From: Saksenaea vasiformis B4078
Lineage: Eukaryota > Mucoromycota > Mucoromycetes > Mucorales > Saksenaeaceae
Direction: 5' to 3'
DNA: 64,000 nt
Assembly (NCBI GenBank): GCA_000697055.1
Contig: JNDT01001341.1
Span: forward strand, 1-64,000
The notes beneath the pieces are model-generated. The model was not told where the DNA came from and did no database searches. It worked only from the letters and a program-made list of their open reading frames with translations. Positions 1 to 12,035 of this stretch are shown in pieces. A program made the translations under genes and the position numbers. Each line of letters starts with the position of its first letter. Position 1 is the stretch's first letter.

Positions 1-372
1 TTTGCTTTGGGAGATCGCACGTTTAAATGGTTATAAGGCGACATCACGATATTATGAGTTCAAAGGGGAGACGTGATTTATATATTGATTAAAGTATAGA
101 CAGAATAAGATAATTTACAGGAATAAATAAGACAGCGGGGAAATGAAGGAGCTTGATTCTTTTGGTATCCGTCTTGATCCATCGCCTGAGCCCACCATCG
201 GAAGCCGCCGCTTTGAAGCCATCATGAAGCCCGGGAGTTGAGCCTGCGTCACCTGTGGTTCTTCCTTTTGTTCTTGTGTATAAAGTATACAGATTTCTGG
301 ATCGTTTGTTTGAATTTTTGTTTGGCTGTCTGTAGATCGTAGCTTCACATTGGCTTCGTAAGGTACACATTT

Positions 373-497
373 GATAAGCATTGTAAGCATTACGCAAGCA
401 CAAGATAAAAAAGCATATGCTTTTTGCGCTTCTGCATGCCTTCGCATGTTGTCCTTGGCAGGCTTCCCATAAGCACTCTTAAGCATTACGCAAGCAT
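373..497. repeat. pair of diverged direct repeats, about 30 bp, 95 bp apart
   Basis: A segment around 373-402 and a second around 468-497 share the core TAAGCATTACGCAAGCA and similar flanks. They look like a decayed tandem duplication with a period of about 95 bp. No function is evident. Confidence 0.5.
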
Positions 498-2145
498 AGT
501 CCAGGAGAGGGACTACGGTCATCGTAAGCCACTACGCGCTTATTATCCGGCGGGCTCTCAGCAGACCACTCTTGGGGTTGGTTTCTTTTCTTGAGAGTAC
601 GGATATTAACATCCATCATCATAAATGTTCAATAACGTATAACGCTTACCAGAAAACCACAATGCACTTTTTTTGTTCGAAAAGTAAAAGAAGAGTGAAG
701 CCGTCTCATAGGTCAAAAATGGCGTTTTTTATTTACCAAACAAATTTCTTTCTTTCGTTTACCAGTCCTCATTGTTACTGTTTTTTTTTCTCATGTGATG
801 CTGCCACTATCATCACAAGGAAATTAAGGCTCATCGCTGTAAATTGGAACCTTTGCTGTTGAGAAGACATTTTAGTATTTTACACGGGATCATGAAAAAA
901 AAGGAAAAAAAAAAGGAAAGAAGAAAGAGAGAGACGGTGAACCACATCAGAGTGGAAGGACTCCTTCATAAATATAATCTGCACAGGGCGATTACCATGA
1001 TTCCAAGATATATGAAAGATGTAACCATGGCGGAGTGTTAGGCGTCTGGTAGCACCGTCGATCATCTTTCATGTGAAATCCGAGAAGGGTGCACAGACAT
1101 TTGCATGCGCATGAAATTGTATAACGGTACATTTACCCGCTCCGCTGACAGTGGCTTTATATGTAGAGAAGGCGCGCCTAGATCCTGATTTATTAACTAC
1201 GACCTATTTTTATATGAAAAGCCTCGACTGCAATGAAAATTATGTCCTTAAATCTAGTTCGACGATGGTTATTCCTTTCAAACTGCATAAAGTAATGTGG
1301 TAGTATATATATCATGCTCCGGCGAGTCCTTGGTATGTTGAGGCCCTTGTTCCATGAAACCAATGGAAGATGGTAAGCAAACTCAGTCATGAATTAGAGT
1401 TTCGGTGAGTACAATGCCATACGGAATATCTGTGCACGAGGATGTTCGTTGATTTAAAACTCCATTTCTCGCCACTTCATGCTACTTGTAAAAAGAAAAA
1501 AAAGGAATAGAAAAAGGGCAGCACATCTCCAGTGTCCTAGTAACGCTGTATAAGTTACTATATACCGACGAAGATAAAAATCTTAACGTAAAAGTGCCCT
1601 TCACCGTCTCCTTCTCGTCCTAAAAAAAAAAAGAGACTCTTATGGAGCGTACTAAAAGGAAGCATCCCATTTAGGAAACTCTGCCGAGATTTGATTGACA
1701 GTTCATCACAAGAGCGGATCAAAAAAGCAAAAAAGACGCGTCAAACAAAAATCCTTTTCTTCATCCTTTCTTTTACTTTTACTTTTTATTTTCTTCCAGG
1801 GCAAAGCGGCTTCCTATGATCTGTTACCGTTGGAACATTTACTCATTTCCATTGTCCATCTAGGTGACTATAGACGGCAGACAGTTTGCCGCTTCGTGTA
1901 AATTAGTGTAAGTGCTGCGCCATTTGATGATTTGCATGTTAAAACTAACATCTTCCGATTAGGAGTCCGTCTGAAGTCGGCTGTAGTATAGGGTAAGTAA
2001 TTCACTCAACATTTACGCACGATCACTAATCTTTGTCTTCCAAGATCTTCGTCTGTCTGAGTTCTTCGTCCCTACGAATTACTGACCTTTGTAGACAACG
2101 GACGATGAGGTAAGCGTATGCCTACATCCATCGAGTATGAACTAT

Positions 2146-2203
2146 AAGGTAAGTTCAAGCGTAAGGTAGATGGCAAGGTAAGTTCAAGCATAAGGTAGAT
2201 GGC
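2146..2203. repeat. 29-bp tandem duplication, two copies
   Basis: Positions 2146-2174 and 2175-2203 are identical except at one position (GC then GTAAGG in the first, GC then ATAAGG in the second). Each unit contains GGTAAG and AGGTAG, which look like splice donors, but no flanking coding frame supports a gene. Confidence 0.7.
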
Positions 2204-4476
2204 AAATGAAGTAGACAAGAAAAGATAGAAAGAAAACCAAAACAAGACATAGAATAGAAACAAAAGCCAAGCTAGGAGATTAGATTAGGTAAGTCGAACA
2301 TTTCCTTTCTACGAAGCCGCTTTGCCTCGATGCCATCTTCCCGCGATTCTTTTTTGTGATTCCCTGGTATTATACTGTGCGTCTTTGGCTGTATCGTTCT
2401 GGTAAAAACGCGTTTTTGCACTGTCTTCTGATACTTCTAGGTCTAGGTCCACTATTGGTGCCGTTTATCTTCATAATCTGCTTTTGTTAGGGAATAACAC
2501 TCGTCTTCTTTTTTCTCTCTCTATTGCTATCGTTATAGAAAAGTCTGAATGCTTACGACATATTTGTGCCATCTTTCCGACATCGTTTTTTCCAAATCCT
2601 TTTTCAAAGTTCGTTGAAGCCGTCTAGATAACTTCAAGGTTACTATGAGCACCGGTCCAATTTCTTATCTTCTGGTTAAATGTTGTAAACCAACTGGTAC
2701 ATTGGTTTGAGAACTATGTATTTTTTTTTCAGGCCCAGAACAATATAATGCGTATACGTAGAACATAAAGCTAAATAGTATAATAAAGTTTTCTCGTAGG
2801 AAAGAAAGGGTGCCCTCTTCCATTATGAAGGCATAAACGCATTAGTAGCACCTATTTCGCGGTTCATTATGTGCCACAATAACTAGGTTCATAACGTCGA
2901 TCTTTAGTCTTCGACCATATCTCTATTTTCTTTTCCTCGTATTGACTTTTAAGCACAAGTTCTGTAAAGATTATGTCACACTATTGGTGTTCTGTGTTTT
3001 TCAGACGCATATTTATTTTTTTTATTCTTCACCTCTTGGTGCATCTACTTCTGCTTCCACGTTATTTGACTGGCCTTTAGTTGGAAAGCTGCACATGCTA
3101 ACGATAATTAGGACAGCCCTACCGATTGACTTCTTGCTGTGTAAATATCAAACGCAGTGGTCCTTCCGACACGCTCAGCCAGTCGTAGTTCCTCCTGAGA
3201 GTTTGAGCTATGAAAGAACTAAAAATCGGCGAGTGACTCAACGTTTACCGACTAACGAGCAAATTTAAAGAGTACATAGTGTGCGTACCATATCTAAAGT
3301 ATGTCAGTATACCAGTTCCCATGATACAGATATTAATCCAACTCCAGTTCCCCCATATAAGCACCGGTACGATTCCCTGTAAGTACCACAGTGGATGAGA
3401 CATTATGAACGTATTGATGCATCAAAGCGTCAATGGTAACATTTGTTATTGCCACATTAAGCTTCTCTGCATCTGGCTTAGGAAATTTAGCACCTTAAAA
3501 ACGTTTCCGCGATCGAGATAGCCTAAAGGATCCTTGTACCTCGCCTAAATAATTTTCTAACAACTGTCGATTGCCCCTTTCTTCCAATCTGGTTGCTACA
3601 ACGACAAATACAACCAGTTGCGAGATTCTTAATTGAAATCATTTTTTTACGTCACCTGCGCCGATGCCCGAACAACCTTGCGTTGAGTATCGATAACCTT
3701 TGTTCGGAGGAGTAGATACTTTTGACATCAAATCAAATGTGTATTTGTGTTGGTTCATCATAAGAGATTTCCCGACACACACTGATCGGAGCGTGCAAAA
3801 TAACAGTATTTCAAGGGGAGGCATGGATTTCCTTCGGCTCACGTTTTCCAAATGAAACATCCCCAGCACGTACTGGGATTGACTATATGCAGCATCTATT
3901 ATTTAGACGCATGGCCGTTAAGCGACGAAGCTGCCCACTCATTGAATCCATCAACTACATCTCACGCTCAACCGAGATGGTACGGGGTGCGCTATCCACG
4001 AATGCATGGTATTACCCTTTGAGTGTGAGTAAAATGAGATGTAAATTTTGCTACAGCCACTAACCATGAATGAAATTTTATGCAATTCTATATAGATTTG
4101 GCATCCATCAAAGGGTCGAGTTGATGTAAGTGATGTGTGAATTGTTGTCAGCTTATATTGATGACCACCTATTCGAAGCAAAATTGGTTCCTCATAGACG
4201 CAAAATTTAGTAGATTAAAGTAAAAAATTGCTTGATAGACACTGTCCATACGGCTGCACTTACCGTAGTGTTGTACAAATTTGGCCCTCCGCTTTTAAAA
4301 AAAATCAGTGCAAACGGTGAACTGAAAGATTCAACACTATGTTACGTCCATCGTATGTCCGATCAATTCCCCTGTATCGATGTAAAAGTAAGAGAGAAGA
4401 AATGTCGACAGACTTTAAATTCAATGGAAAATAAGTCGGCACCTGCCATCGGCGATCGTTTAGTACACCGCACACG

Positions 4477-5310
4477 ATGCGACTTTTACGAAATGACGAA
4501 AGCATCCCCAACGTAGGTCGAATCCGACGTACTATGCCTTACTTCGACCCCGAGCGATTCGCAAAGCTTCTGGAAAAGGAAGGATTTTCTTCAAAGCAAG
4601 CCCGTGCTGTAATTACTGCTCTTGATGATGTCGTAGATGAATGGTGAGAGTTCTTTTTACTCGCACGTCATGTCCACTTAACCACTAAGAATAATATTAC
4701 AGTACAATCAACGTTACGGGTAGCCTTGTCAGTAAGGCAGACCAAGAAAAGGTAAAGTGTAAACCAGTGAAAGCACGGATGTTTCGCTTTATTTAATTCT
4801 TACTTCTTTGCAGACCATCAACCAGTACAAGTCCGACTTTTCAAAGTTGAAATCGGAAATACAGCAGATGGAACGACGTGATGTCGAGGATGCTAAATCG
4901 GCTAATGAACGACTTAAAGGGGAAATCGAGAAGTTAAGAAGGACGTTGCAAGAGGAAATTGTTCGTAGTCAGGCGGGCGTTCGACTCGATCTTAACCTAG
5001 AAAAGGGACGAATCAGAGACGAGACAATTGAGCAGCATGATAAATTAAAAAAGACAGATGACAAGATTGAAAGTGAGATCCAGGCTCTAAAAGAGCAGAT
5101 GGAAGGCATTAAACTACAGATCCTACAGTACATGATTGGTATGAGCAGTTTTTGAGGCAACGATGCGATAAGCTAATCCCATCGATTAGGTACCATTACC
5201 GGAGCAGGAACTCTAGTTTTAGGTAGGATATAATAACAACATACAAAGTTACTGACGAAAACGTAAAGGATATATCCATTTTTTTCACTAGAGCTTTTTT
5301 ACGTCATTGA
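4477..5310 (+). CDS. MCUR1/Fmp32-like inner mitochondrial membrane coiled-coil protein (DUF1640)
   Basis: Five exons: 4477-4643, 4703-4751, 4814-5138, 5190-5222, 5294-5310, giving about 196 residues. The N-terminus is arginine-rich, as expected of a short mitochondrial presequence. It is followed by the family signature FDPERFAKLLEKEGFSSKQA and then by roughly 110 residues of charged coiled coil. Reading exon 3 to its own stop would remove the membrane anchor. Splicing at 5138/5190 and 5222/5294 instead adds a C-terminal hydrophobic segment (IGTITGAGTLVLGAFLRH), which matches the architecture of the DUF1640 family (human MCUR1/CCDC90B, yeast Fmp32). Members of this family act in the mitochondrial inner membrane, in cytochrome oxidase assembly and calcium uniporter regulation. 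The start could lie in a further upstream exon. The last exon is only 17 nt. Confidence 0.85.
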
Positions 5311-5779
5311 GGCGACTGGACCCCGGCAACGTTTAACATATTTCCTTTTGTGGTTATTTGTTAGAAAACTTACCCACGGAACTCATTCATTTGTCGCCTG
5401 ACAATGTAATGATGATCCTTTGTGTCAGGCATTTTGTTTTTCCTTCCCGTAGAATAGAAGATCGCTCATGGTGATCCCTCTATGATGGTCATATCTTTGC
5501 TACATATACCTATTTGATAGGCACGCTTACCTTCTCTTTTTTTCTTGTGAAGAAAACGTACAGTTGGTAATGACAGAACTAGTTTGTGTATCTGCACCGG
5601 TAGCGACTATTAACAAAGAAAGAAAAGCGTCGTTTGACTGTGGTACTATAGCGTGTGTTTGCATTTTTTTTCGGGAACTTGGGAAGTTTCCCATGTGTTG
5701 TGTGTCTGGGAGCTAAGCACTGTTATTTAAATAGCTGCGGATGCGGCAGTTCCCATCTCTTCGTTTTCTCAAGAGGACA

Positions 5780-5985
5780 ATGGAAGCTTCAAAAGGTAAG
5801 AGGGTTTCTTATTATGAAGTATTTCGCTTAGACCATACCACAAAGCTTGTAATCAATCAAAAGCTGTAGATGGAAAAAGAAATGTACTCCTGCGATTGAA
5901 AGATCAGTTTGTAAATTTGCTTGACAAAGGGAAAACCGATGCTGTCAAGAAACCTCTTCCACGGCCTTCCACATTGGGTAACTGA
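5780..5985 (+). CDS. possible spliced 43-residue small protein, unrecognised
   Basis: A 16-nt first exon (5780-5795) ends at a GTAAGAG donor. After a 74-nt intron the frame resumes at 5870 and runs to TGA at 5983-5985. The predicted peptide begins MEASKDGKRNVLLRLKDQF and ends KKPLPRPSTLGN; it has a short amphipathic helix and a basic, proline-containing tail. I do not recognise the family. The intron size is normal for this window and the splice phases agree. A peptide this short could still be chance, or could continue into another exon. Confidence 0.35.
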
Positions 5986-6230
5986 GTTACTGCAGGTAAA
6001 GGGAGAACGAAGTCTTCATGACAATTCATCATTGTTCTAGTGCATCTTTGATCTCCAGAAATAGTTATTTAGTTTGTAATGACAATGTAATAAATGACAC
6101 CAGAACAAGGGTCTGAATCTAAACGATCGGCAGTAGGGATAAATTTTTCTTCTCCCTTGTCAAATCAGTCGTCATAAAATATAATGCGTCGAGATTTCTA
6201 CGTCGCTTTTGTCTTCGATAGCCTACAATC

Positions 6231-8089
6231 ATGCTGATAAAATTCTTCCTAGCTTTTATACTGAGTGCGTTGAGTGCCTTGGCGCAGCTCAACACTCTTT
6301 CAATTTTTCAAATCCTAAATGCTTCAGAACTCAGTCCAGCCTACTCTCTAGTACAATTTTTAACCTCGTCTCCGGAGTATCAGCCGATCGTTGAGCTACT
6401 GTCCCAGCCCGGAAATTTGACCTTCTTTGTACCAGTAGACCGAGTGCTTGCACAGCTTCCTTTAGAAGCTCCTCCGTCAACACAGCCTAGCAGTAATAAC
6501 AGTAACTCGACAACGAGTGCGTCGGCGACCAGTAGCTCGACAGCCAGCACGTCCGCAATCGGTGGCTCCAGTATGGTCAGTGCACTCCCCATGCCCACCA
6601 GCTTCGTTGCTCAGCGACGGTCGGAAGCGATGGCGAAGATTAGTCCTGATTTGGTTCTCGACTACACCAATGCAAACTACGCTGCTGTTAACGACCAAAA
6701 AGAGGATATAGAGTCAGATGAAGTTCACGAGGCTGCTACCGAGGATGCTTTTATTAGCGAGGGTGCTTCGCAGTATTCAATCATGGACTTGATCCGTTAC
6801 CATCTGCTGAATCGTACTTATGACTTACCAAGCGACTTCCCGGGTAACGTTACCGTGGTTAACACTATGTTAACCAACCAGACGATCGACACGCTTGGCA
6901 ATGGTGCACCTCTGTTGATCAACAAATATGGAGACGACAGCGTCAACTACACCGTTGGCAATGGGGTTGGCGAAGCTAACGTGACGACAGATGCGATTAG
7001 GGCATCGAACGGCGTCATTTACGTAATTAACAAGGGTTTGTTCTCAAAGCAGATTGACTGATAGGTTTTTGCTCATTATGCCGCTGATAGTGCTAATTCC
7101 GCCTGGGCCTCCCTCGCAAACTGCAACTGAAATCCCCGAGTTGGCTGGCATCAGCTTTTTCCTCCAGACGAGCGACTCCTTAGCGGAGCAAATAGAAAAT
7201 GCAACAAATGTTCGTATAATTTTCTATTCCAGATGCATGTGGTCCTTTTTGTACTCATCAACGTTATTCTAGGTCACGTATTTTGCCCCAGTTAATGATG
7301 CGCTCAAAACCATGGATTTCCAAAACATGGATAATCAAACGTTGCAGGCTCTAGTTGCAACGCACATCGTTAGTGGAGTTTATTATTCCACTAACTTCAC
7401 GAGCATGAACTCGACGACGACTGGAAATGGTACATCTGGGACAAACAATTCGACCTCGAATGGTACCAGCTCAACGTCAACGTCTCTGTCAACCTCTGCA
7501 ACCCCGATAACGAGCCCTAGTCTTTTGTTCTTTGTGCGGAGACAAGAGAATCCGATGTCGGGAAATAACGGGACTACAGGATCCAACAATTCCACGACAG
7601 GTGGTAATTCCACGTCTGGAAACGGTACGACCACAATTATGACAGCAGCTGGTTCGCCATTGACCATCCAGGCCATTAACGATACATCATTTATGAGTAA
7701 GTTATTGGTAGCAGATAGTAACAAAACGATGTTTAACGATGCCTTTTTTTTATATATATATAGTTGGAAATGCCACAGTGGTACAATCCAATATCCTATT
7801 GAGAAATGGTGTACTTCACCTAATAGATCAAGGTAAGACAACCCCCCTATTCTATAATGCTTCTCCTAATACACCCATATTATTTTGAATAGTTTTAATG
7901 CCTGTAGTCAATAACACACAACCTACTCAAAACGCTTCTCAGTCCAGTACTCAAAGTGTCACAAGTACTAATGGCGGCTCTATCCCTACAATGAGGAATC
8001 CTAATTCGGGCGATCACATTTTCGATCTGGCTATTTTTTCGAATATGGTCATTCTGTCACTGGTAACAGCAGTTGTCTATGCATTGTAA
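6231..8089 (+). CDS. GPI-type cell-surface protein with two fasciclin (FAS1) domains
   Basis: Five exons: 6231-7035, 7091-7209, 7273-7696, 7764-7832, 7893-8089, about 537 residues. A signal peptide (MLIKFFLAFILSALSALAQ) precedes a first FAS1 domain with NLTFFVPVDRVL, a Ser/Thr-rich insert, a long loop, NGVIYVIN and, after splicing, VLIPPG. A second domain follows with TYFAPVNDALKTM, a Ser/Thr/Gly/Asn-rich insert, ATVVQSNILLRNGVLHLID and VLMP. The C-terminus is a Ser/Thr-rich spacer ending in a hydrophobic tail (LAIFSNMVILSLVTAVVYAL), typical of a GPI-anchor signal. FAS1 proteins mediate adhesion at the cell wall or plasma membrane. Many NxS/T sites suggest heavy glycosylation. The rebuilt introns restore the conserved VLIPPG and VLMP ends of both FAS1 domains, which supports the model. 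Confidence 0.88.
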
Positions 8090-8568
8090 AGGGAAAAAAA
8101 ATGTTTCATTAAAGTATGTTAATCAATTTCTCGTGGGAGACCCGCAAAGGCCATCGTTTTCATTGTATGCCAAATAACAGTATGCCATTTTTGAATAACT
8201 GTTTTCAAAAAGTGAGCGTCAGGAGATTCACAGCCCCTTTCTCATTATATAGGTAACGTGTACGTTCTGCCATGTGTCCTGATCTGAAATCATGCATTCT
8301 TAATTTGGATGAGTACTTTAGAAACGTGCTTTATCAAGGGGTCTACTTAGGAACATTTGAAGATACCGCGTGCTGCTGATGTCTAGTGATACGATACGAG
8401 ATATATGATGTTTATACACGTTTGAAAGATAACTATGACAAGCAGAAAATAGTGAATGATATACTCGATAGAGCAAAGGACACTGATAGTCTTTCGTGAT
8501 GGCATATCAAGAATAATATGACCATCCCAAATAACACTTCTTACCGATGCTCTTGATAGTGCGACAGT
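8090..8568. other. convergent intergenic region
   Basis: Lies between the 3' ends of the fasciclin gene and the RPA-interacting protein gene. I see AT-rich sequence and no coding signal. Confidence 0.5.
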
Positions 8569-8960
8569 TTATAACAGTATTTCGACATCGCCACAACCTC
8601 GACATGTCCAAATGAGAAATTCCTCAGGGTGACCCGGCATGGTGGTGGTAGAGACATTACCAATGGGGGGATTGCAGTTTCTAGAAGTATGTAAGTATGA
8701 CATGTATTGCTTAGGTGTTTGTACCTATGCTGATCCCTTGTCGTAGCCATCATGGCGCGAACAGTTGCTGGCGTGAGATCTTGCGATGCAATAGGAATCT
8801 GCAGACGGCAGTTATCACACTGAACACTTTCTACACCAGGTATGAGATAGCCTGTGCTGCATTGAGGACACAGAAAATAATCAAAAGGCTTTTGTCGTTT
8901 GCAGGTAGGTATTTGGTGACAGGTGCCATCCATCTGTTCGAACAGACGTTTCTTCCACAT
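8569..8960 (-). CDS. RPA-interacting protein, C-terminal zinc-binding domain; 5' end uncertain
   Basis: Two exons on the minus strand, 8725-8960 (5' part) and 8569-8680, joined across a 44-nt intron. The product shows the paired-cysteine pattern of the RPA-interacting protein C-terminal domain: FLCPQCSTGYL, then VQCDNCRLQI, LTPATVRAMM, DQHR, a Cys after the splice, and finally FLIWTCRGCGDVEILL before the stop. Proteins of this family escort replication protein A into the nucleus in animals. The first in-frame ATG is at 8960, giving about 115 residues. That is much shorter than animal homologues (about 220), and the N-terminal basic region is missing. The frame is open to about 8990, so a small upstream exon is likely, although the divergent neighbour begins at 9060. 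The zinc domain is secure; the start is not. Confidence 0.75.
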
Positions 8961-9059
8961 GAGAGGGCAAGTATCACTGGGGCTATACAATTTTTTCTAC
9001 AGCCAAAAAAAATTTTTACAGAGAATGTGTTGGGAATATACTAATCTCCCGCTGCTCTC

Positions 9060-10155
9060 ATGAATCCACATCATACCCATTTTTCATTTTCTTCTTCAAC
9101 CTCCCAACGTATTCATGACAGTGAGAGGTTAAGTTCCACTTTCTCTGGAGCGAACCTGACAACCATGAATGACAATGATGCTGGCAGCGCGATCGCAATG
9201 GCAACGTCGCCTACTACGTCTTGTTCTTCCGATAGCACCTTGCGCAAGTCCCGATCGTGCATTACCGAATTCCAAGCAGCCTCATCGGCGTCGTCAAGCC
9301 GACGCTTCCATTCGTCACACCTTGGTCGGCCGCCCCAGCCGACATACCGCCAAAAACCTAAACCAAAACCCGAAAAGCCAGCCTCGTCGCTTTCTCATAC
9401 CACCTCGTCCAATAAAACTGTGCCGATGAAAGAACTCGAAAAGGTATGGGATGACTAAAAATTAAGGTTACACTGAACCTTGTACATCCTTCCTTTTTTC
9501 CACGCGACTTACTGGGTTTTTTTCTCAAAAAAAAAAAATAAGATGATTGCTGACCTCAAAAAGGAGAATTTTGATCTGAAGTTACGGTTATTCCATTTGG
9601 AGGAGTCCATTTTCAAGGATAGTTACAGACAAAATATGATGGAAGAGGTAAACAGAGCATATCCTCATATGTATATTTATTTCTGGAATCGATCGATGGG
9701 TAAACGAATAGAACCAACATCTGACGGTGGAATTGATGGAACGAGTAAATCAAGTAAGGGAATTGAAGGAGATGCTGGCATCTTCCCAAAAAATGCCGTC
9801 AATGGAAGATCGTGCGACCCAGACCGAGGAGAGCATGTCTACACCGTTGTCATCAAGAACCTACTACACAGCATACCCAAACTCACCGGTATGTCCAAGT
9901 TCACCTGAAACGTTTGATCTGGATGCAGAACATACATCTCTGCAAGATGAGCAGTCATTCAATCTTGATACAATGATCCTTCCTTTTCAGCGTGTTCATC
10001 TCGGCACACCTTGCCCTCAAAGACAAAGTAATGTAGAGTCCGAGAATAATGATGTAAAGGTACGCGGATGGCTCAGTCAGATAGGAGTCGGTCAGGTGGA
10101 CCCCTTGCAAGAGGAACGAGACCGTGCTGTCGATCGAGCCACACAATTATCTTAA
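9060..10155 (+). CDS. short CM1 (centrosomin motif 1) protein, gamma-tubulin complex tether or activator
   Basis: Three exons: 9060-9443, 9543-9647, 9712-10155, about 310 residues. A Ser-rich basic N-terminus leads into the CM1 motif, assembled across the first intron: PMKELEK followed by MIADLKKENFDLKLRLFHLEE. This closely matches the CNN_1N domain of centrosomin, Mto1 and Pcp1, which recruits and activates gamma-tubulin complexes at microtubule-organising centres. A short coiled coil follows (residues about 150-185, across intron 2) and then a disordered tail. Known CM1 proteins usually carry hundreds of residues of coiled coil after the motif; here the frame stops soon after SQIGVGQVDPLQEERD. 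A second in-frame Met lies near 9165. Divergent from the RPA-interacting protein gene, with under 100 bp between them. The motif is certain; completeness of the gene is not. Confidence 0.8.
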
Positions 10156-10869
10156 GCCCACGTGGTAAAAGGCCCTAGCACTCCCTTGCCTTCCAACTTC
10201 CTCCTGCTCCTCCATTTGTCGTTTCATTAAAATTACATAAATGATAATAATCATGTTATTTCACCGTTTGAATGAACGATTTATCAGCTGGCCCCCATCC
10301 GTTGCTAAGTATAGTCTGTGGAACAGTGTCAGCCAAGACTTAGTTGCTTTGCATCTATAAAACTTGCGCCATTTTAGCGTTCATCAGGGTATGCGACACG
10401 TTTTCTATGCTGCAGTAGATATTATTTGTAAGGGAGCGAAGTTTTAAGGGCTGATTGGAAAACCTGTCCATGCCCTGGAGGAGATTAAGGTGCCATCGTT
10501 ACTGAAGGAAAATTACCTAGCACTGCATGTAATTTGAAGCTACTTGCCGCGGTTGTTGTAACTGAAAATATTCCTATCCGCCTTATATCGTTATAGGTTA
10601 GACGCAAAAGTTATGAGTAATTGCAGCTATCTTATGCAGGTCTAAGTTTGGGAATCCCGTTCACCCTTTCCCCTCCAAAATTCGCATTTGACTTGGAATG
10701 CATAAAAAGAGTATAATGATATGGCCAACTTGAACTCAAAAGATTGACTGAAATGATCTTCCTAATTGACAACATTTTTTTCTCATATGTATACTGACAT
10801 CTGTAGCAAGTTCCAAAAGAAATCAGTCTATCCTAGTCTCCCTTTGAGGAGTTGGTTTCTTACTGTTTA

Positions 10870-11335
10870 TTGAATATACCTTTCACGCTACTCTAAGTAA
10901 ATATTGCGCCTCTGAAGAGTCAATTTTGCGCTAAAGAAGAGTTGAATATGCGGTGATTAGTACCTCAATTTTACGTCAGAAGTTTAATCCACTTGCATGA
11001 ACTTGGTCCTCAGCGGATGCAAAATTTACTCGAGCAGCATAAAAACAATTTCATGGTCAGTAAATGAAAGATGCTTTGATGTCTTTTACTTAGCCCCCAA
11101 AGGGGTAATCCTGTGGTAACACGGGGACCCAGCCCCGCGCCGAAGCGGTGGGGGCGGTTGAAGGGGTGGTTGGAGGGGCGGTCGGCATCCATGAGTGGGC
11201 CGATTGTGGGACGGTCTGCGGAGGGCTTGAAGTAATCCAACGTCTGGCGATCTATCAGTTACTTATTTAAGTGGTGAGCATTAAGTTACACACACGGCCA
11301 AGACGGTTCGGGCCAGAGGTCATGCAGCCTGAACA
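10870..11335 (-). repeat. dispersed repeat family, copy 1 (inverted)
   Basis: Read on the minus strand, this matches the plus-strand repeat at 17395-18140. Shared landmarks in the same order are the CCGAACCGTC block, the ACTTCAAG..CTC block, a GGGCTGGG/CCAGG block followed by GATTACC, TTTTTATGCTGCTC, CACCGCATATTCAA, TTTAGCGCAAA and TTAGAGTAGCGT. Divergence is considerable and no long open frame survives. The ends are approximate. Confidence 0.65.
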
Positions 11336-11849
11336 GTAGACAGAAAACATGAACAGACTTGTAGGTTTACTGAATTGAGGTCCTTACCGGAGGTGTTAGA
11401 GAGAAACAGAGCCGCAGAATAAAAAAAAAAAAAAAAAGTAATTCATGCGTCTCGTTACATACGGATTATTCTGGTATGAGCTCATCATGAAACATTTCCA
11501 TGCCTTGTGTTAAAGGCATACAGAAATCTGTCACTGATGCTATGAATCCTCTCAACGTCAAAAGGACGTACTGGTTTAAGTGGAGCAATTTCGTTTCGTA
11601 AGACATCCTTATGCTTTCCAATAGGATACTGAAAAATCCATCACTGTAAACATGAACTACTCTGATGCAATCTGCAATTGTCCGAGAGTGAACTATTATT
11701 CATTGGATAAGCGTAAAGATACGTACTTCAAAACGCAGAGTTCGTCTGGAAATAACGCCAAGTGATTTCAAACAGATGCAAAGTCATAGGAAAAATCCCA
11801 TACATCGGCGGCACGTTCATACTCTACTTAACGTTAACTTGATCCCGCA

Positions 11850-12035
11850 CTGTGTCTATTGGGGCCCGCAAGGTGGAATCCTAGCTGCGCCAGCCAGTGG
11901 CATGTACGTGTTGTAGAGGACTTGAAGCGATGAAACGTCTGGCTATCTATTGCAGAATATGAATGGCTTGTGCTTATTAAAATGATGGGCGAAAAGCATC
12001 ACTACAGCCAAGATGGTTCGGGACAGAGATCTTGC
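11850..12035 (-). repeat. dispersed repeat family, copy 2 (inverted fragment)
   Basis: On the minus strand it reads CTGTCCCGAACCATC..GGCTGTAG, then CCAGACGTTTCATC and GCTTCAAGTCCTCT. These match the middle of the copy at 17395-18140. It is a fragment lying downstream of copy 1 in the same orientation. Boundaries are approximate. Confidence 0.55.

Larger units (their letters stand above)
1..4476. other. gene-poor left arm, no supported gene
   Basis: I see no coding exon chain here that I can defend. Open frames are short, low in complexity or interrupted, and none carries a recognisable motif. The stretch is AT-rich with A/T homopolymers and contains two small direct repeats, listed separately. 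The last part must hold the promoter of the MCUR1-like gene that follows. Confidence 0.5.

Noticed and set aside
4814..5155. MCUR1-like exon 3 read to its own stop at 5155
   Set aside because: This would end the protein without the C-terminal membrane segment. The donor at 5139 and downstream exons restore the family-typical anchor in phase.
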